Shown in pieces: positions 47,905 to 58,106 of a stretch of DNA of 64,000 bases. A program made the translations under genes and the position numbers. Location: contig NZ_CP059467.1 of the NCBI RefSeq assembly GCF_017894365.1, positions 2,976,001 to 3,040,000 of the forward strand, in the 5' to 3' direction. Numbering within the stretch: position 1 is the stretch's first letter; each line of letters begins with the position of its first letter. The DNA is from Aromatoleum bremense. Lineage in GTDB: Bacteria; Pseudomonadota; Gammaproteobacteria; Burkholderiales; Rhodocyclaceae. A model generated the notes under the pieces. It ran no database searches. It had not been told where the DNA came from and saw only the letters and a list, made by a program, of their open reading frames with translations.

Positions 47905-48843
47905 TCAGGGGCGAATCGGGTGTTGTGCGAACCAGGCGCGGGCATTTTCCGCGTCCCGGGCAATCTGGGCGATGAGGGCGTCGAGCGATTCGAACTTGGT
48001 TTCGTCGCGCTGCTTGTTCAGGAAATGGATGCGCAGATGGGCGCCATAACAGTCGCGGTCCCAGTCGAAGAGATGGACTTCAAGCGTCGGACGCCCCGAA
48101 GCGGTTATCGTCGGCCGCACGCCGATGCTCGCGACGCCTGCGACGGGTTCCGCGGCGAGTCCTTCGACAGCGACCGCGAACACGCCGGACAGCGCCGGCC
48201 GGCGGTGTTTCATCTGGATGTTGACGGTCGGATAGCCAAGCGTGCGGCCGATCTTGTCGCCGTGGACGACACGCCCGGCGATGCTGTAGGGCCGGCCCAG
48301 CAGCCGCGCGGCATGCGCGAGATCGCCTTCCGCGAGCGCTTCCCGCACCGCCGAGCTCGAGGCGCGTTCTCCGCCGACATCCAGCGTCGGCATCGCTTCG
48401 ACCGCGAACCGGTGGCTGGCGCCCCGTGCCTGGAGCAACGCGAAGTCGCCCTGGCGCTTCACGCCGAAACGGAAGTCGTCGCCGATGATCAAGTGGCGCA
48501 CGCCGAGGCCGCGCACGAGGATGTCGTCGATGAACTGGTCCGCGGTCAGCGCTGCGAAGCGCGCGTCGAAGCGGCAGACGTGGACGCGGTCAACACCGCA
48601 GCTGGCGAGCAGCAGCAGCTTTTCGCGCAGCGACGCGAGGCGTGCCGGCGCATCGGCCGGGCAGAAGTATTCACGCGGATGGGGTTCGAACGTGAGCACC
48701 ACCGCCGGCAGGGCCAGCGAACGGGCCTTGTCGGTGAGCAGCTTGAGCAGCGCCTGGTGGCCGCGGTGCACCCCGTCGAAATTGCCGATGGTGAGAACCG
48801 AGGACTGCGCGGCGCGCTCCGGAATCCCGCGAAAAACCTGCAT
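47905..48843 (-). CDS. ribF: Bifunctional riboflavin kinase / FAD synthetase
   Basis: A 312-residue enzyme making FMN and then FAD. The adenylyltransferase domain (1-180) has [20 protein letters not shown] (near 18), [11 protein letters not shown] and the [14 protein letters not shown] block. The flavokinase domain (about 185-305) has [20 protein letters not shown] (near 192) and [17 protein letters not shown]. First gene of the ileS-lspA-fkpB-ispH cluster. A perfect TATAAT lies about 20 bases before the start on the minus strand, without a recognisable -35 partner. Confidence 0.96.
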   Translation of the reverse strand: MQVFRGIPERAAQSSVLTIGNFDGVHRGHQALLKLLTDKARSLALPAVVLTFEPHPREYFCPADAPARLASLREKLLLLASCGVDRVHVCRFDARFAALTADQFIDDILVRGLGVRHLIIGDDFRFGVKRQGDFALLQARGASHRFAVEAMPTLDVGGERASSSAVREALAEGDLAHAARLLGRPYSIAGRVVHGDKIGRTLGYPTVNIQMKHRRPALSGVFAVAVEGLAAEPVAGVASIGVRPTITASGRPTLEVHLFDWDRDCYGAHLRIHFLNKQRDETKFESLDALIAQIARDAENARAWFAQHPIRP

Positions 48844-48903
48844 GACCGCCCGAAAAAGCGGTAATTATAACGGCAACGCGAGCGCTCTGGCGGTTCCCGC
48901 CGG

Positions 48904-50244
48904 TCAGTCCAGCTGCGCGACCCGGGTCGGCCCGAGCGGCGGGTTGTCCTTGAAGTAGCGGCGCAGGCCCCGCATGATCGCTTCAGCCATTTTGTCCTGA
49001 TAGGCGTCGTCGTTCAGGCGTCGCTCTTCCTCCGGGTTGCTGATGAACGCGGTCTCGACAAGGATCGACGGGATGTCCGGCGCTTTCAGCACCGCGAATC
49101 CAGCCTGTTCGACGTGCGCCTTGTGCAGCGTGTTGATGTCGCCGAGCTCGTTCAGCACTGCCTTGCCGAGCTTCAGGCTGTCGTTGATCGTCGCCGTCTG
49201 CGACAAGTCGAGCAGCGTTCGCGCGAGATGACCTTCCTGTTTCGCGAGATTCACGCCACCGATCAGGTCGGCGTCGTTTTCCTTTTGCGCGAGCCAGCGC
49301 GCGGCCGAACTCGAGGCGCCCCTTTCCGACAGCACGAACACCGAGCTGCCGCGTGCTTCGGGGCGGACGAAAGCGTCGGCGTGGATCGACACGAAGAGGT
49401 CCGATTGTACCTGTCGTGCCCGCGTCACCCGCTGGCGGAGCGGCACGAAATAGTCGCCGTCGCGCGTCAGCACCGCGCGCATGTTCGTCTCCGCGTCGAT
49501 CTTCCGCTTCAGCCGCCGGGCGATCGACAGCGTGACGTTTTTTTCGAAGCTGCCGCGGCGCCCGACCGCGCCGGGGTCCTCGCCGCCATGGCCGGGGTCG
49601 AGCGTGACCGTGAGCAGCCGGTTCGCGGGCGGACGCTTCTGGCGCTTTGCCCTGTCCTGCACGGCGGCCTGCTGCACCGGAGCGTCGTCGCTTCCCGCAG
49701 GTACGCCATCGCCGGCGGCAGCGTCGAGCGGCGAGGATTTTTCGATCAGCGCGAGCAGCGGGTCGACCGGCACGGTGGGATACAAATCGAGCACCAGGCG
49801 GTGGCGATAATCGCCGACCGGCTGGAGCGTGAATATCTGCGGAGTGATCTCGTTCTTCAGTTCGACGACCAGCCGCACCACGCCGGGACGATTCTGCCCG
49901 GCGCGAATCAGCCGGATATACGGATCGGACTCGAGTACCTTGGATGGCAGGGTCTGCAGCACGCTGTCGAGTTCGACATCTTCGAGATCGACCACGAGGC
50001 GGTCGGGATCCTTGACGAGAAGGTGGCTGAACTTCAGTTCGCGGCTGCCTTCGAGCGTGATGCGCGTGTAATCGTCGGCCGGCCAGACGCGCACCGCGAC
50101 GAGGCTCGCGGCGGCGGCGACCGGGCTCACCAGCAGCACAAGCGCGCCGCCGGCGAACTTCAGAAGGTCGCGCCGGCCGAATTTCGGCGTGGCGGGCGTC
50201 ACGGAGCGGGCCGGTTCAGTCCCGAATTCAGTTTTCTTGTACAT
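48904..50244 (-). CDS. amiC: N-acetylmuramoyl-L-alanine amidase AmiC, Tat-exported
   Basis: A 446-residue periplasmic amidase that cuts septal peptidoglycan for daughter-cell separation. A twin-arginine signal is clear: FGRRDLLKFAGGALVLLVSP (near 21-42). The AMIN septum-targeting domain spans about 50-155 (VRVWPADDYTRITLEGSREL). The zinc amidase domain (about 215-440) has VTLDPGHGGEDPGAVG with the first His, FVSIHADAFV with the second, and the catalytic Glu late in PSILVETAFISNPEEE. The ATG has GGAGG ten bases upstream and lies 46 bases inside tsaE, so the pair is translationally coupled. Confidence 0.94.
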   Translation of the reverse strand: MYKKTEFGTEPARSVTPATPKFGRRDLLKFAGGALVLLVSPVAAAASLVAVRVWPADDYTRITLEGSRELKFSHLLVKDPDRLVVDLEDVELDSVLQTLPSKVLESDPYIRLIRAGQNRPGVVRLVVELKNEITPQIFTLQPVGDYRHRLVLDLYPTVPVDPLLALIEKSSPLDAAAGDGVPAGSDDAPVQQAAVQDRAKRQKRPPANRLLTVTLDPGHGGEDPGAVGRRGSFEKNVTLSIARRLKRKIDAETNMRAVLTRDGDYFVPLRQRVTRARQVQSDLFVSIHADAFVRPEARGSSVFVLSERGASSSAARWLAQKENDADLIGGVNLAKQEGHLARTLLDLSQTATINDSLKLGKAVLNELGDINTLHKAHVEQAGFAVLKAPDIPSILVETAFISNPEEERRLNDDAYQDKMAEAIMRGLRRYFKDNPPLGPTRVAQLD

Positions 50245-50714
50245 GTCCGTCCTGCCTCCGTCAGCGCAGAGACCTCGAGGCGCCGACCCGTGCCGGCGAC
50301 GACGAGGCGCACTTCCACGTCCGGTGGTGCGAGATATGGGCTGGCCTTGTCGGGCCATTCCACGAGGCACACGCCGGTGCCGCCGAAGTACTCGTCAAGC
50401 CCTGCTTCCAGATATTCTTCCGGCACTGCGAAGCGATAAAAATCAAAGTGATATAAGTTTAATCTAGAAAGAACATAAGGTTCAATCAAGGTGTAGGTCG
50501 GGCTTTTTACTTTTCCGCCGTGACCGAGGGCGCGCAGCACGCCGCGGACCAGCGTCGTCTTCCCGGCGCCGAGGTCACCACGCAGGTAAATCACCAACCC
50601 GGCGTGCAGGGCCGGCGCGAGCGCTGCGCCGGCAGCTTCGGTGTCGGTTTCGTCATCGAGCTGCGCGATGAATCCGCAGCCGCTATCATCTGTCGGGTGA
50701 AGAATCCGAATCAT
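50199..50714 (-). CDS. tsaE: tRNA t6A threonylcarbamoyltransferase ATPase subunit TsaE
   Basis: A 171-residue P-loop ATPase needed with TsaB and TsaD for N6-threonylcarbamoyladenosine in tRNA. Walker A is LRGDLGAGKTTLVRGVLRAL (near 45). The family-specific SPTYTLIEPYV (near 73) and YHFDFYRFAVPEEYLEAGLDEYF follow. The start MIRILHPTD has GGAGG ten bases upstream. The 3' end overlaps amiC, and the 5' end overlaps the divergent queG by 18 bases if the latter uses GTG. Length is at the upper end for the family. Confidence 0.93.
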   Translation of the reverse strand: MIRILHPTDDSGCGFIAQLDDETDTEAAGAALAPALHAGLVIYLRGDLGAGKTTLVRGVLRALGHGGKVKSPTYTLIEPYVLSRLNLYHFDFYRFAVPEEYLEAGLDEYFGGTGVCLVEWPDKASPYLAPPDVEVRLVVAGTGRRLEVSALTEAGRTCTRKLNSGLNRPAP

Positions 50715-51788
50715 CAGGGTGCCTCCGGGCACGCCGCGCCGCGCAAATCGCTGACGACCGTCGCGGAGCAGCTGAATATATGGGCCAGGGAACTGGGTTT
50801 CGCCGCCGTCGGCGTGGCGGACATCGATCTTGCCGGCGCCGAGCCGGGCTTGGCGGCATGGCTCGCCAGCGGTTTTCACGGCGAGATGGATTATATGGCG
50901 CGCCACGGCATGAAGCGGGCGCGCCCCGCCGAACTGGTTCCGGACACGCTGCGCGTCATCAGCGTACGGATGAATTACTGGCCGCAGGCCGCCGCTGCGC
51001 AAGCCGCGCTCGACGAGCCCGCGCGGGCCTACGTGTCCCGCTACGCGCTCGGCCGCGACTACCACAAGCTGATGCGCACACGCCTGCAGAAGCTTGCCGA
51101 ACGCATCGCCGCCGAGGCGCCGCACGGCTACCGGGTCTTCGTCGATTCCGCGCCGGTGCTGGAGGTCGAATTCGCGACGCGCGCCGGGCTGGGCTGGCGC
51201 GGCAAGCACACGCTCACGCTCAACCGCTCGGCCGGTTCGTTCTTTTTCCTCGGCGAGATCTTCACCGACCTGCCGTTGCCGGTCGATGCGCCGGACGAGC
51301 CCCATTGCGGCTCCTGCCGTGCCTGCCTCGACGCGTGTCCGACCGGGGCGATCGTGGGTCCGTACCGGGTCGACGCCCGGCGCTGCATCTCGTATCTGAC
51401 GATCGAGTTGAAAGGGGCGATCCCGGAGGATCTGAGACCGCTGATCGGCAACCGCATCTACGGCTGCGACGACTGCCAGCTGGTGTGTCCGTGGAACCGC
51501 TTCGCGCAGCTCACCGCGGAGCCCGACTTCGCGCCACGTCACGGACTCGACCGCGCGAGCCTGGTGGAACTCTTCAGCTGGACCGAGGCTGATTTCTCCG
51601 CGCGCATGGCGGGCAGCGCAATCTACCGCATTGGCTTCGAGCGCTGGTCGCGCAATCTCGCGGTGGCGCTCGGCAATGCACCCACCTCGCCCGGAATCGT
51701 CGCCGCGTTGCGGGCGCGGACCGACGACCCGTCGGAGCTGGTACGCGAGCACATCGCCTGGGCCCTGAAGCGGCACTGCGCTGCCTGA
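50697..51788 (+). CDS. queG: Epoxyqueuosine reductase QueG
   Basis: A 363-residue cobalamin-dependent enzyme for the last step of queuosine formation in tRNA. N-terminal cobalamin-binding part: LNIWARELGFAAVGVADIDL, then YALGRDYHKLMRTRLQKLAE (near 110). Two 4Fe-4S clusters: CGSCRACLDACPTGAI (near 203) and CDDCQLVCPWNRFA (near 258). A C-terminal HEAT-like part ends the protein. The start is taken as GTG, since no other start codon precedes the conserved region; the ribosome-binding site is poor, so this end is less certain. Confidence 0.93.
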   Translation: MKNPNHQGASGHAAPRKSLTTVAEQLNIWARELGFAAVGVADIDLAGAEPGLAAWLASGFHGEMDYMARHGMKRARPAELVPDTLRVISVRMNYWPQAAAAQAALDEPARAYVSRYALGRDYHKLMRTRLQKLAERIAAEAPHGYRVFVDSAPVLEVEFATRAGLGWRGKHTLTLNRSAGSFFFLGEIFTDLPLPVDAPDEPHCGSCRACLDACPTGAIVGPYRVDARRCISYLTIELKGAIPEDLRPLIGNRIYGCDDCQLVCPWNRFAQLTAEPDFAPRHGLDRASLVELFSWTEADFSARMAGSAIYRIGFERWSRNLAVALGNAPTSPGIVAALRARTDDPSELVREHIAWALKRHCAA

Positions 51789-51883
51789 AGCGGATTCCGC
51801 CAAAGGCCGGCCATGCAGGCCACGGTCTGTCCCCCTCCGATTGCGGCTAGAATCCCGCGCTTCCAACCGCCCCGGGCTTCCTC

Positions 51884-52687
51884 GTGAATTCTTCGCGACC
51901 AATAGGCGTCTTCGATTCCGGCATCGGCGGGCTCACGGTCGTGCGCGCGCTGATGGAACGGCTGCCGCTCGAACGCATCGTCTACTTCGGCGACACCGCG
52001 CGCGTTCCGTACGGCGTCAAGTCGGTCGCGACGATCCGGCACTTTACCGAGCAGATCACCGACTTCCTGCTGCAACAGGACGTCAAGATGCTGATCGTCG
52101 CGTGCAACACGATGGCTGCGGTCGCGGCCGAAACCGTGCGCCAGCGTGCGGGCAGCATCCCGGTGCTGGATGTCATCGAAGCCGGGGCGCAGGCCGCGGT
52201 CGCCCAGTCGCGCAGTCGCGGCATCGGCGTCATCGGCACGCCGACGACGGTCAATAGCAACGCTTACGCGCGTCGCATCCACGCGCTCGACTCCAGCGTG
52301 CGCGTCTATTCGCAGGCCTGTCCGCTGTTCGTGCCGCTCGTCGAGGAGGGCTGGCTCGATCATCCGGTCACGCGGCTGACGGCGCAGGAATATCTCAAGC
52401 CGGTGCTCGCCGAGGAGGTCGACAGCCTCGTGCTGGGCTGCACGCATTACCCGTTGCTGAAGCCGCTGCTGCGCGACGTCATCGGTCCCGGTGTGCGGCT
52501 CGTGGACTCCGCGCTGACGACCGCAGAACTCGCCGCGGCGAAACTGCACGCACTGGGCCTCGCGAACACGCATCCGGGCGAAGCGACGTACCGGTTCGTC
52601 GTCACCGACGTGCCGCTGCGCTTCCAGACGATCGGCGAACGTTTCCTCGGACGTTCGCTCGGCCAGGTCGAGAAGCTCGACTGGTAG
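51884..52687 (+). CDS. murI: Glutamate racemase
   Basis: A 267-residue enzyme supplying D-glutamate for peptidoglycan. The opening IGVFDSGIGGLTVVRAL contains the conserved Asp-Ser. The two catalytic cysteines are in LIVACNTMAAVAA (near 70) and SLVLGCTHYPLLKP (near 186). YFGDTARVPYGVKS (near 34) is conserved. The start is GTG, directly before the conserved region. It ends in its own terminator. Confidence 0.96.
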   Translation: MNSSRPIGVFDSGIGGLTVVRALMERLPLERIVYFGDTARVPYGVKSVATIRHFTEQITDFLLQQDVKMLIVACNTMAAVAAETVRQRAGSIPVLDVIEAGAQAAVAQSRSRGIGVIGTPTTVNSNAYARRIHALDSSVRVYSQACPLFVPLVEEGWLDHPVTRLTAQEYLKPVLAEEVDSLVLGCTHYPLLKPLLRDVIGPGVRLVDSALTTAELAAAKLHALGLANTHPGEATYRFVVTDVPLRFQTIGERFLGRSLGQVEKLDW

Positions 52688-52710
52688 CGGCCGCTGGCAG
52701 AGCCTTCCGG

Positions 52711-52744
52711 CCGCTGCGCTGCGCTGCGCTGCGGAGCCTTTTTT
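52711..52744 (+). terminator. murI terminator built from a pentamer repeat
   Basis: Four tandem GCGCT/GCTGC-type units form a hairpin: CCGCTGCGC pairs with GCGCTGCGG (one central T-T mismatch) around TGCGCT. AGCC and six T follow. It lies 23 bases after the murI stop. Confidence 0.7.
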
Positions 52745-52808
52745 CGTGAACTAAGCTTCAGGCAGACGCGGTGCGCCGGACGAGCGCCGCGATGCGGAGG
52801 AGGCGGAC

Positions 52809-53540
52809 ATGGAGCAGCAGCGGAAACTTGCGGTGATCGTGGGTGCCGGGCCGGGACTGGGCTGCGCGCTCGGGCGGCGTTTCAGCAAGGCGGAGATGAA
52901 CGTCGCGATGGCGGCCCGCGACGTCGCGCGGCTGGAGTCGCTGACGATGGAGTGCGCGGCGATCGGGCATGGCGCGAAAGCGTATTCGTGCGACGCCGGT
53001 AACGAGAAATCCGTCGAGGACCTCTTCAGCCAGGTGCGCGCCGAGTTCGGCGAGCCGGACGTCGTGATCTACAACGCCGGCGCCTTCGTGCCGCGCGGCC
53101 TGCTCGAAACCACGGCGGAAGAGTTCGAGCGCTGCTGGCGCGTCGGCTGCATGGGCGGTTTTCTCGTCGGTCGCGCAGCGGCCCGCTCGATGCTGGAACG
53201 GATCGGGCGCGGCGGCCGCGGCGGCACGATCCTGTTCACGGGCGCGACGGCGAGCTTGCGAGGCAGCGCGGGTTTCCACAACCTCGCGGTCGGGAAGTTC
53301 GGCTTGCGGGCGCTCGCCCAGAGCATGGCGCGCGAGCTGCAGCCGAAAGGCATCCACGTCGCGCATGTGATCATCGACGGGCGCATTCGCCCACCGTCCA
53401 GCATCGAGCACAGCGCAGAGGCAAGCGACGACATGCTCGACCCGTCGGCGATCGCGGAAGCCTATTTCCAGCTGCATTGCCAGCCGCGCAGCGCGTGGAC
53501 GCAGGAGATGGACCTGCGCCCGTGGGTCGAGAAATTCTGA
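52809..53540 (+). CDS. SDR-family protein lacking the catalytic tyrosine
   Basis: A 243-residue short-chain dehydrogenase/reductase fold. The cofactor motif is VGAGPGLGCALGRRF (near 11), and NAG is at 89-91. In the active-site region GATASLRGSAGFHNLAVGKF, Ser149 and Lys163 are in place, but the tyrosine expected four residues before the lysine is Leu159. The RELQPKGIHVAHVIIDGRI segment is characteristic of a subgroup that, as I recall, generally lacks this tyrosine. Dehydrogenase activity of the usual kind is therefore doubtful. GGAGG precedes the ATG. Confidence 0.82.
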   Translation: MEQQRKLAVIVGAGPGLGCALGRRFSKAEMNVAMAARDVARLESLTMECAAIGHGAKAYSCDAGNEKSVEDLFSQVRAEFGEPDVVIYNAGAFVPRGLLETTAEEFERCWRVGCMGGFLVGRAAARSMLERIGRGGRGGTILFTGATASLRGSAGFHNLAVGKFGLRALAQSMARELQPKGIHVAHVIIDGRIRPPSSIEHSAEASDDMLDPSAIAEAYFQLHCQPRSAWTQEMDLRPWVEKF

Positions 53541-53619
53541 AGCCTGTTGCCGTTGCGGGAGCTATGGGAGTGTGCGCGGCGGGCTGGAGCCGATTACGCT
53601 TGTCCCGGTGCCGCGCGTC

Positions 53620-54466
53620 CTATTCCTCCGGGCCGGTCGCGATCGGTCGGCGTGGGTCGGCGCACCACTCGCTCCACGACCCGGCGTAGAGCCGCGACCC
53701 GGACAGGCCGGCCGACTCCATCGCCAGCAGATTGTGGCAGGCGGTGACGCCCGATCCGCACTGGTGGACGACGCGGTGCGCGTCGCGCCCCTTCAGCAGC
53801 GCGCCGAATTCCTCGCGCAGCACCGAGGCCTGCTTGAAACAGCCGCCCCCGACGAGGTTGTCGCGGAAAAACCGGTTTTTCGCCCCTGGAATGTGGCCGC
53901 CGACCGGATCCAGCGTTTCGTTCTCGCCCCGAAAGCGGTCCGGGCTGCGGGCGTCGATGAGCATGATGTCGCCGGTGTAGAGGTGGTCGAGCACGAAGGC
54001 GGCATCGACGACGGCGGGTTGCAGCGAAAGCGAGTAGGTCGTGGGCTGGACAGATGGAGTTTTGGTCGTCAGTGCCTGCCCTGCCACGAGGCCGCCGTCG
54101 AGCACCGCGACGCGGCGGTGGCCGAGCCAGCGCATCATCCACCACAGCCGGGCGGCGAACATCCCCCCCCGCGTCGTCGTAGGCGATCACCTGGGTGTCG
54201 TTGCCGATGCCGATGCGCCCGAGCCGGGCGGCGAAGTCGGCCGGGTCGGGGAGGGGGTGCCGCCCGTTGGTACCGGTCATGCGGCCCGACAGGTCTTCGT
54301 CGAGATGCAGGAAATGTGCGCCCGGCAGGTGGCCGCGCTCGTATGCCGCCCGCCCGAAGCCGGTGTCGGCCAGGTCATGCCGGCAATCGACGATGCGCCA
54401 GTCGGGGTCGTCGAGGTGATCCGCGAGCTCGCGGGCGCCAATCAGTGTGCTGTACGAAGCGTTCAC
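53620..54466 (-). pseudogene. sseA: Thiosulfate/3-mercaptopyruvate sulfurtransferase, frameshifted
   Basis: Two rhodanese domains in different frames. The first half starts with GTG (VNASYSTLIGARELADHLDD) and reads well to VIAYDDAGG. The second half continues MFAARLWWMMRWLGHRRVAV with the active-site loop HQCGSGVTACHN (CGSGVTA as in SseA). The break is at a run of eight G on the coding strand (54163-54170). With seven G the two halves join perfectly as DDAGGMFAARLWW. So there is one extra base: a real null allele, slippage-prone control, or a sequencing error. The start overlaps the STAS gene stop (GTGA). Confidence 0.88.
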
Positions 54467-54825
54467 TGCGCGGGCTCCGCGGCCGCCTCCAACCAGCTGC
54501 GCGCCTCGGTTTCGTCGGCAAAGACAAGCACGTCGGCATCGACGAAGAGCTGCGAGATCCATGCGCTCCACGTCAGCCACTGGTCTTCGGTCAGCACGGC
54601 GATGCGGCGAAAATCCCGGGCGTGGCGACGCGAGAACTTGATTTCTTCCCACGCGACATCCAGCGTGAAGCCGGCCATCTGGCGCAGGTCGAAGAGCAGG
54701 TTGACCGGGCCTTCGAACTGCACCTTGTAATTGACGATCTCTTCGAACTCCTTGTAGTCCGCGAGGGTGAATTCGCCGAATACGGCGACGGAGACGAGGT
54801 TGGGTTGGTGGTCGGTGGTGATCAT
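54463..54825 (-). CDS. STAS/SEC14-type (SpoIIAA-like) protein
   Basis: A 120-residue protein of the SpoIIAA-like STAS/SEC14 group. Seen in the sequence: VSVAVFGEFTLADYKEFEEI, a beta-alpha start, then PVNLLFDLRQMAGFTLDVAWEEIKF, then RIAVLTEDQWLTWSAWISQLF and DVLVFADETEARSWLEA at the end. No membrane segment. Function of this family is not established; it may bind lipid or act as a partner-switch protein. GGAGG stands eight bases before the ATG. It is translationally coupled to the sulfurtransferase gene by a GTGA overlap. Confidence 0.78.
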   Translation of the reverse strand: MITTDHQPNLVSVAVFGEFTLADYKEFEEIVNYKVQFEGPVNLLFDLRQMAGFTLDVAWEEIKFSRRHARDFRRIAVLTEDQWLTWSAWISQLFVDADVLVFADETEARSWLEAAAEPAQ

Positions 54826-54855
54826 GGCTGCCTCCGCAGGGCCATTGAATTATGC

Positions 54856-54870
54856 GGACTACTATAGTCC
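54856..54870. promoter_or_regulatory. Inverted repeat between the STAS gene and glpK
   Basis: GGACTACTATAGTCC has 6-base arms (GGACTA/TAGTCC) around CTA. It includes TATAGT on the minus strand, a plausible -10 for the STAS gene, so a bound protein would occlude that promoter. Confidence 0.35.
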
Positions 54871-54984
54871 CGGCCGATGGGCGCTTCAATCACGATGTCC
54901 GCAGCGGGCAGACCGTGGTCCGGGATGGTCACGCGGACGGGCGCGCGGTAGTCTTGCGTCATTGCGAGCACAGCCGGAGGTGTC

Positions 54985-56471
<1,487 letters not shown>

Positions 56472-56475
<4 letters not shown>

Positions 56476-58106
56476 GCGCAGGCGGTGAGGAGGAAGGCGT
56501 CCGTGCGGCGCCGGACAGTTTTCATGCGCACGGCCAATCCGCTGCGGCGGAGCGCCGACTTGCCCGCGCCGTGCTGCTCGATCGTTTGCGCCGGTCGCAG
56601 CGCTGGGACGTGGTCGTCATCGGCGGCGGTGCGACCGGGCTCGGATGCGCCGTCGATGCCGCCGCGCGCGGCTATTCGACGCTGCTCGTCGAAGCATGCG
56701 ACTTCGCGAAAGGAACCAGTTCGCGCGCGACGAAGCTGATCCACGGCGGCGTGCGCTATCTTGCCCGGGGCGACCTCGCGCTGGTGCGCGAAGCGCTGGC
56801 CGAGCGTTCGCGGCTACTTGCGAACGCGCCTCACCTCGTTCATCCGCTGCGTTTCGTCGTGCCGGCCTACCACTGGCACGACCGGGCGCGGTTCGGGCTG
56901 GGACTCGGTTTTTACGATCTGCTTGCCGGCATTCACGGTATCGAACGCAGCCGGATGCTCGACGCGGCCGCCACTGCCGCGGCGCTGCCGGGTCTGAATC
57001 CCGTCGGGCTGAGAGGCGGGATCGCCTACTGGGACGCCCAGTTCGACGACGCGCGCCTGGCGATCGCGCTGATGCGGACGGTGTTCGACTTGGGCGGCCT
57101 GGCGCTCAACTACCTGCCGGTCGACGGTCTGATCATCGAAGCGGGCAGCGTTCGCGGGGTCATCGCGCGTGATGCGGAGAGCGGTGAGGTTTTCCGCATC
57201 GCTGCCCGCGTCGTCATCAACGCGAGCGGGGTATGGGCCGACGCGGTGCGGCGTTTCGAGCGTCCCGCGGCCCGCGCCCTGGTGCGCCCGAGCCAGGGTG
57301 TGCACGTCGTCGTCGACCGGAGTTTCCTCTCTGGCGATACCGCGCTGCTGGTGCCGGAGACCCCGGATGGACGCGTGCTGTTCGTCATTCCGTGGCAGGG
57401 CAAGGTCCTGATCGGGACCACCGATACAGCTCGCCCCGACCTTCCGCTGGAGCCCGACGCGCTGCCCGGTGAAGTGGATTTCATCCTCGCGACCGCGGCC
57501 CGCTATCTGGTGCCGGCGCCGACACGAGCCGATGTGCGCAGCATCTTCGTCGGCCTCCGGCCGCTCGTCGGTGCGGACGAGAAGACGGCGACGCACCGGC
57601 TGTCGCGCGAACACTGCATCGAGGTGTCGCCCGGCGGGCTGGTGACGATCACCGGCGGCAAATGGACGACGTACCGGCGGATGGCCGAGGAAACCGTCGA
57701 CCAGGCCTGCGCCGTCGGTATGCTGCCGCGACGCCCCGCAGCGACCGCCGCGCTGCGCCTGCATGGTGCGACCACCGGCTTTTCCGGCGACTGCTACGGC
57801 AGCGAGCGGGCCGCCGTCGACCTGCTGCCCGGCGCCACGCGGCGCATACAGGACGGCCTGACGTTGACGGAGGCCGAGGTGCGCCATGCCGCGCGTTTTG
57901 AGCTCGCCCGCGGCGTCGAGGACGTGCTGGCGCGCCGGCATCGCGCGCTGTTTCTCGACGCCGCCCGCGCTGCCGCGGCGGCGCCGGCGGTCGCAACGCT
58001 GCTTGCCGAGGAACTCGGACACGATGCGCAGTGGTGCGCGGACGAAGTCGCACGCTTTCGCGCGTTGGCGATCCGCTATGGTGCGCCGGCTGGAGACTGC
58101 TCATGA
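56472..58106 (+). CDS. glpD: Glycerol-3-phosphate dehydrogenase (FAD, aerobic)
   Basis: A 544-residue membrane-associated flavoprotein oxidising glycerol-3-phosphate to dihydroxyacetone phosphate and feeding electrons to quinone. The FAD site is [19 protein letters not shown] (near 46). [20 protein letters not shown] (near 78), [26 protein letters not shown] (near 310) and [15 protein letters not shown] (near 395) are family signatures. The 45-residue N-terminal lead before the FAD site is longer than usual. It shares four bases with glpK and four with the next gene. Confidence 0.95.
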
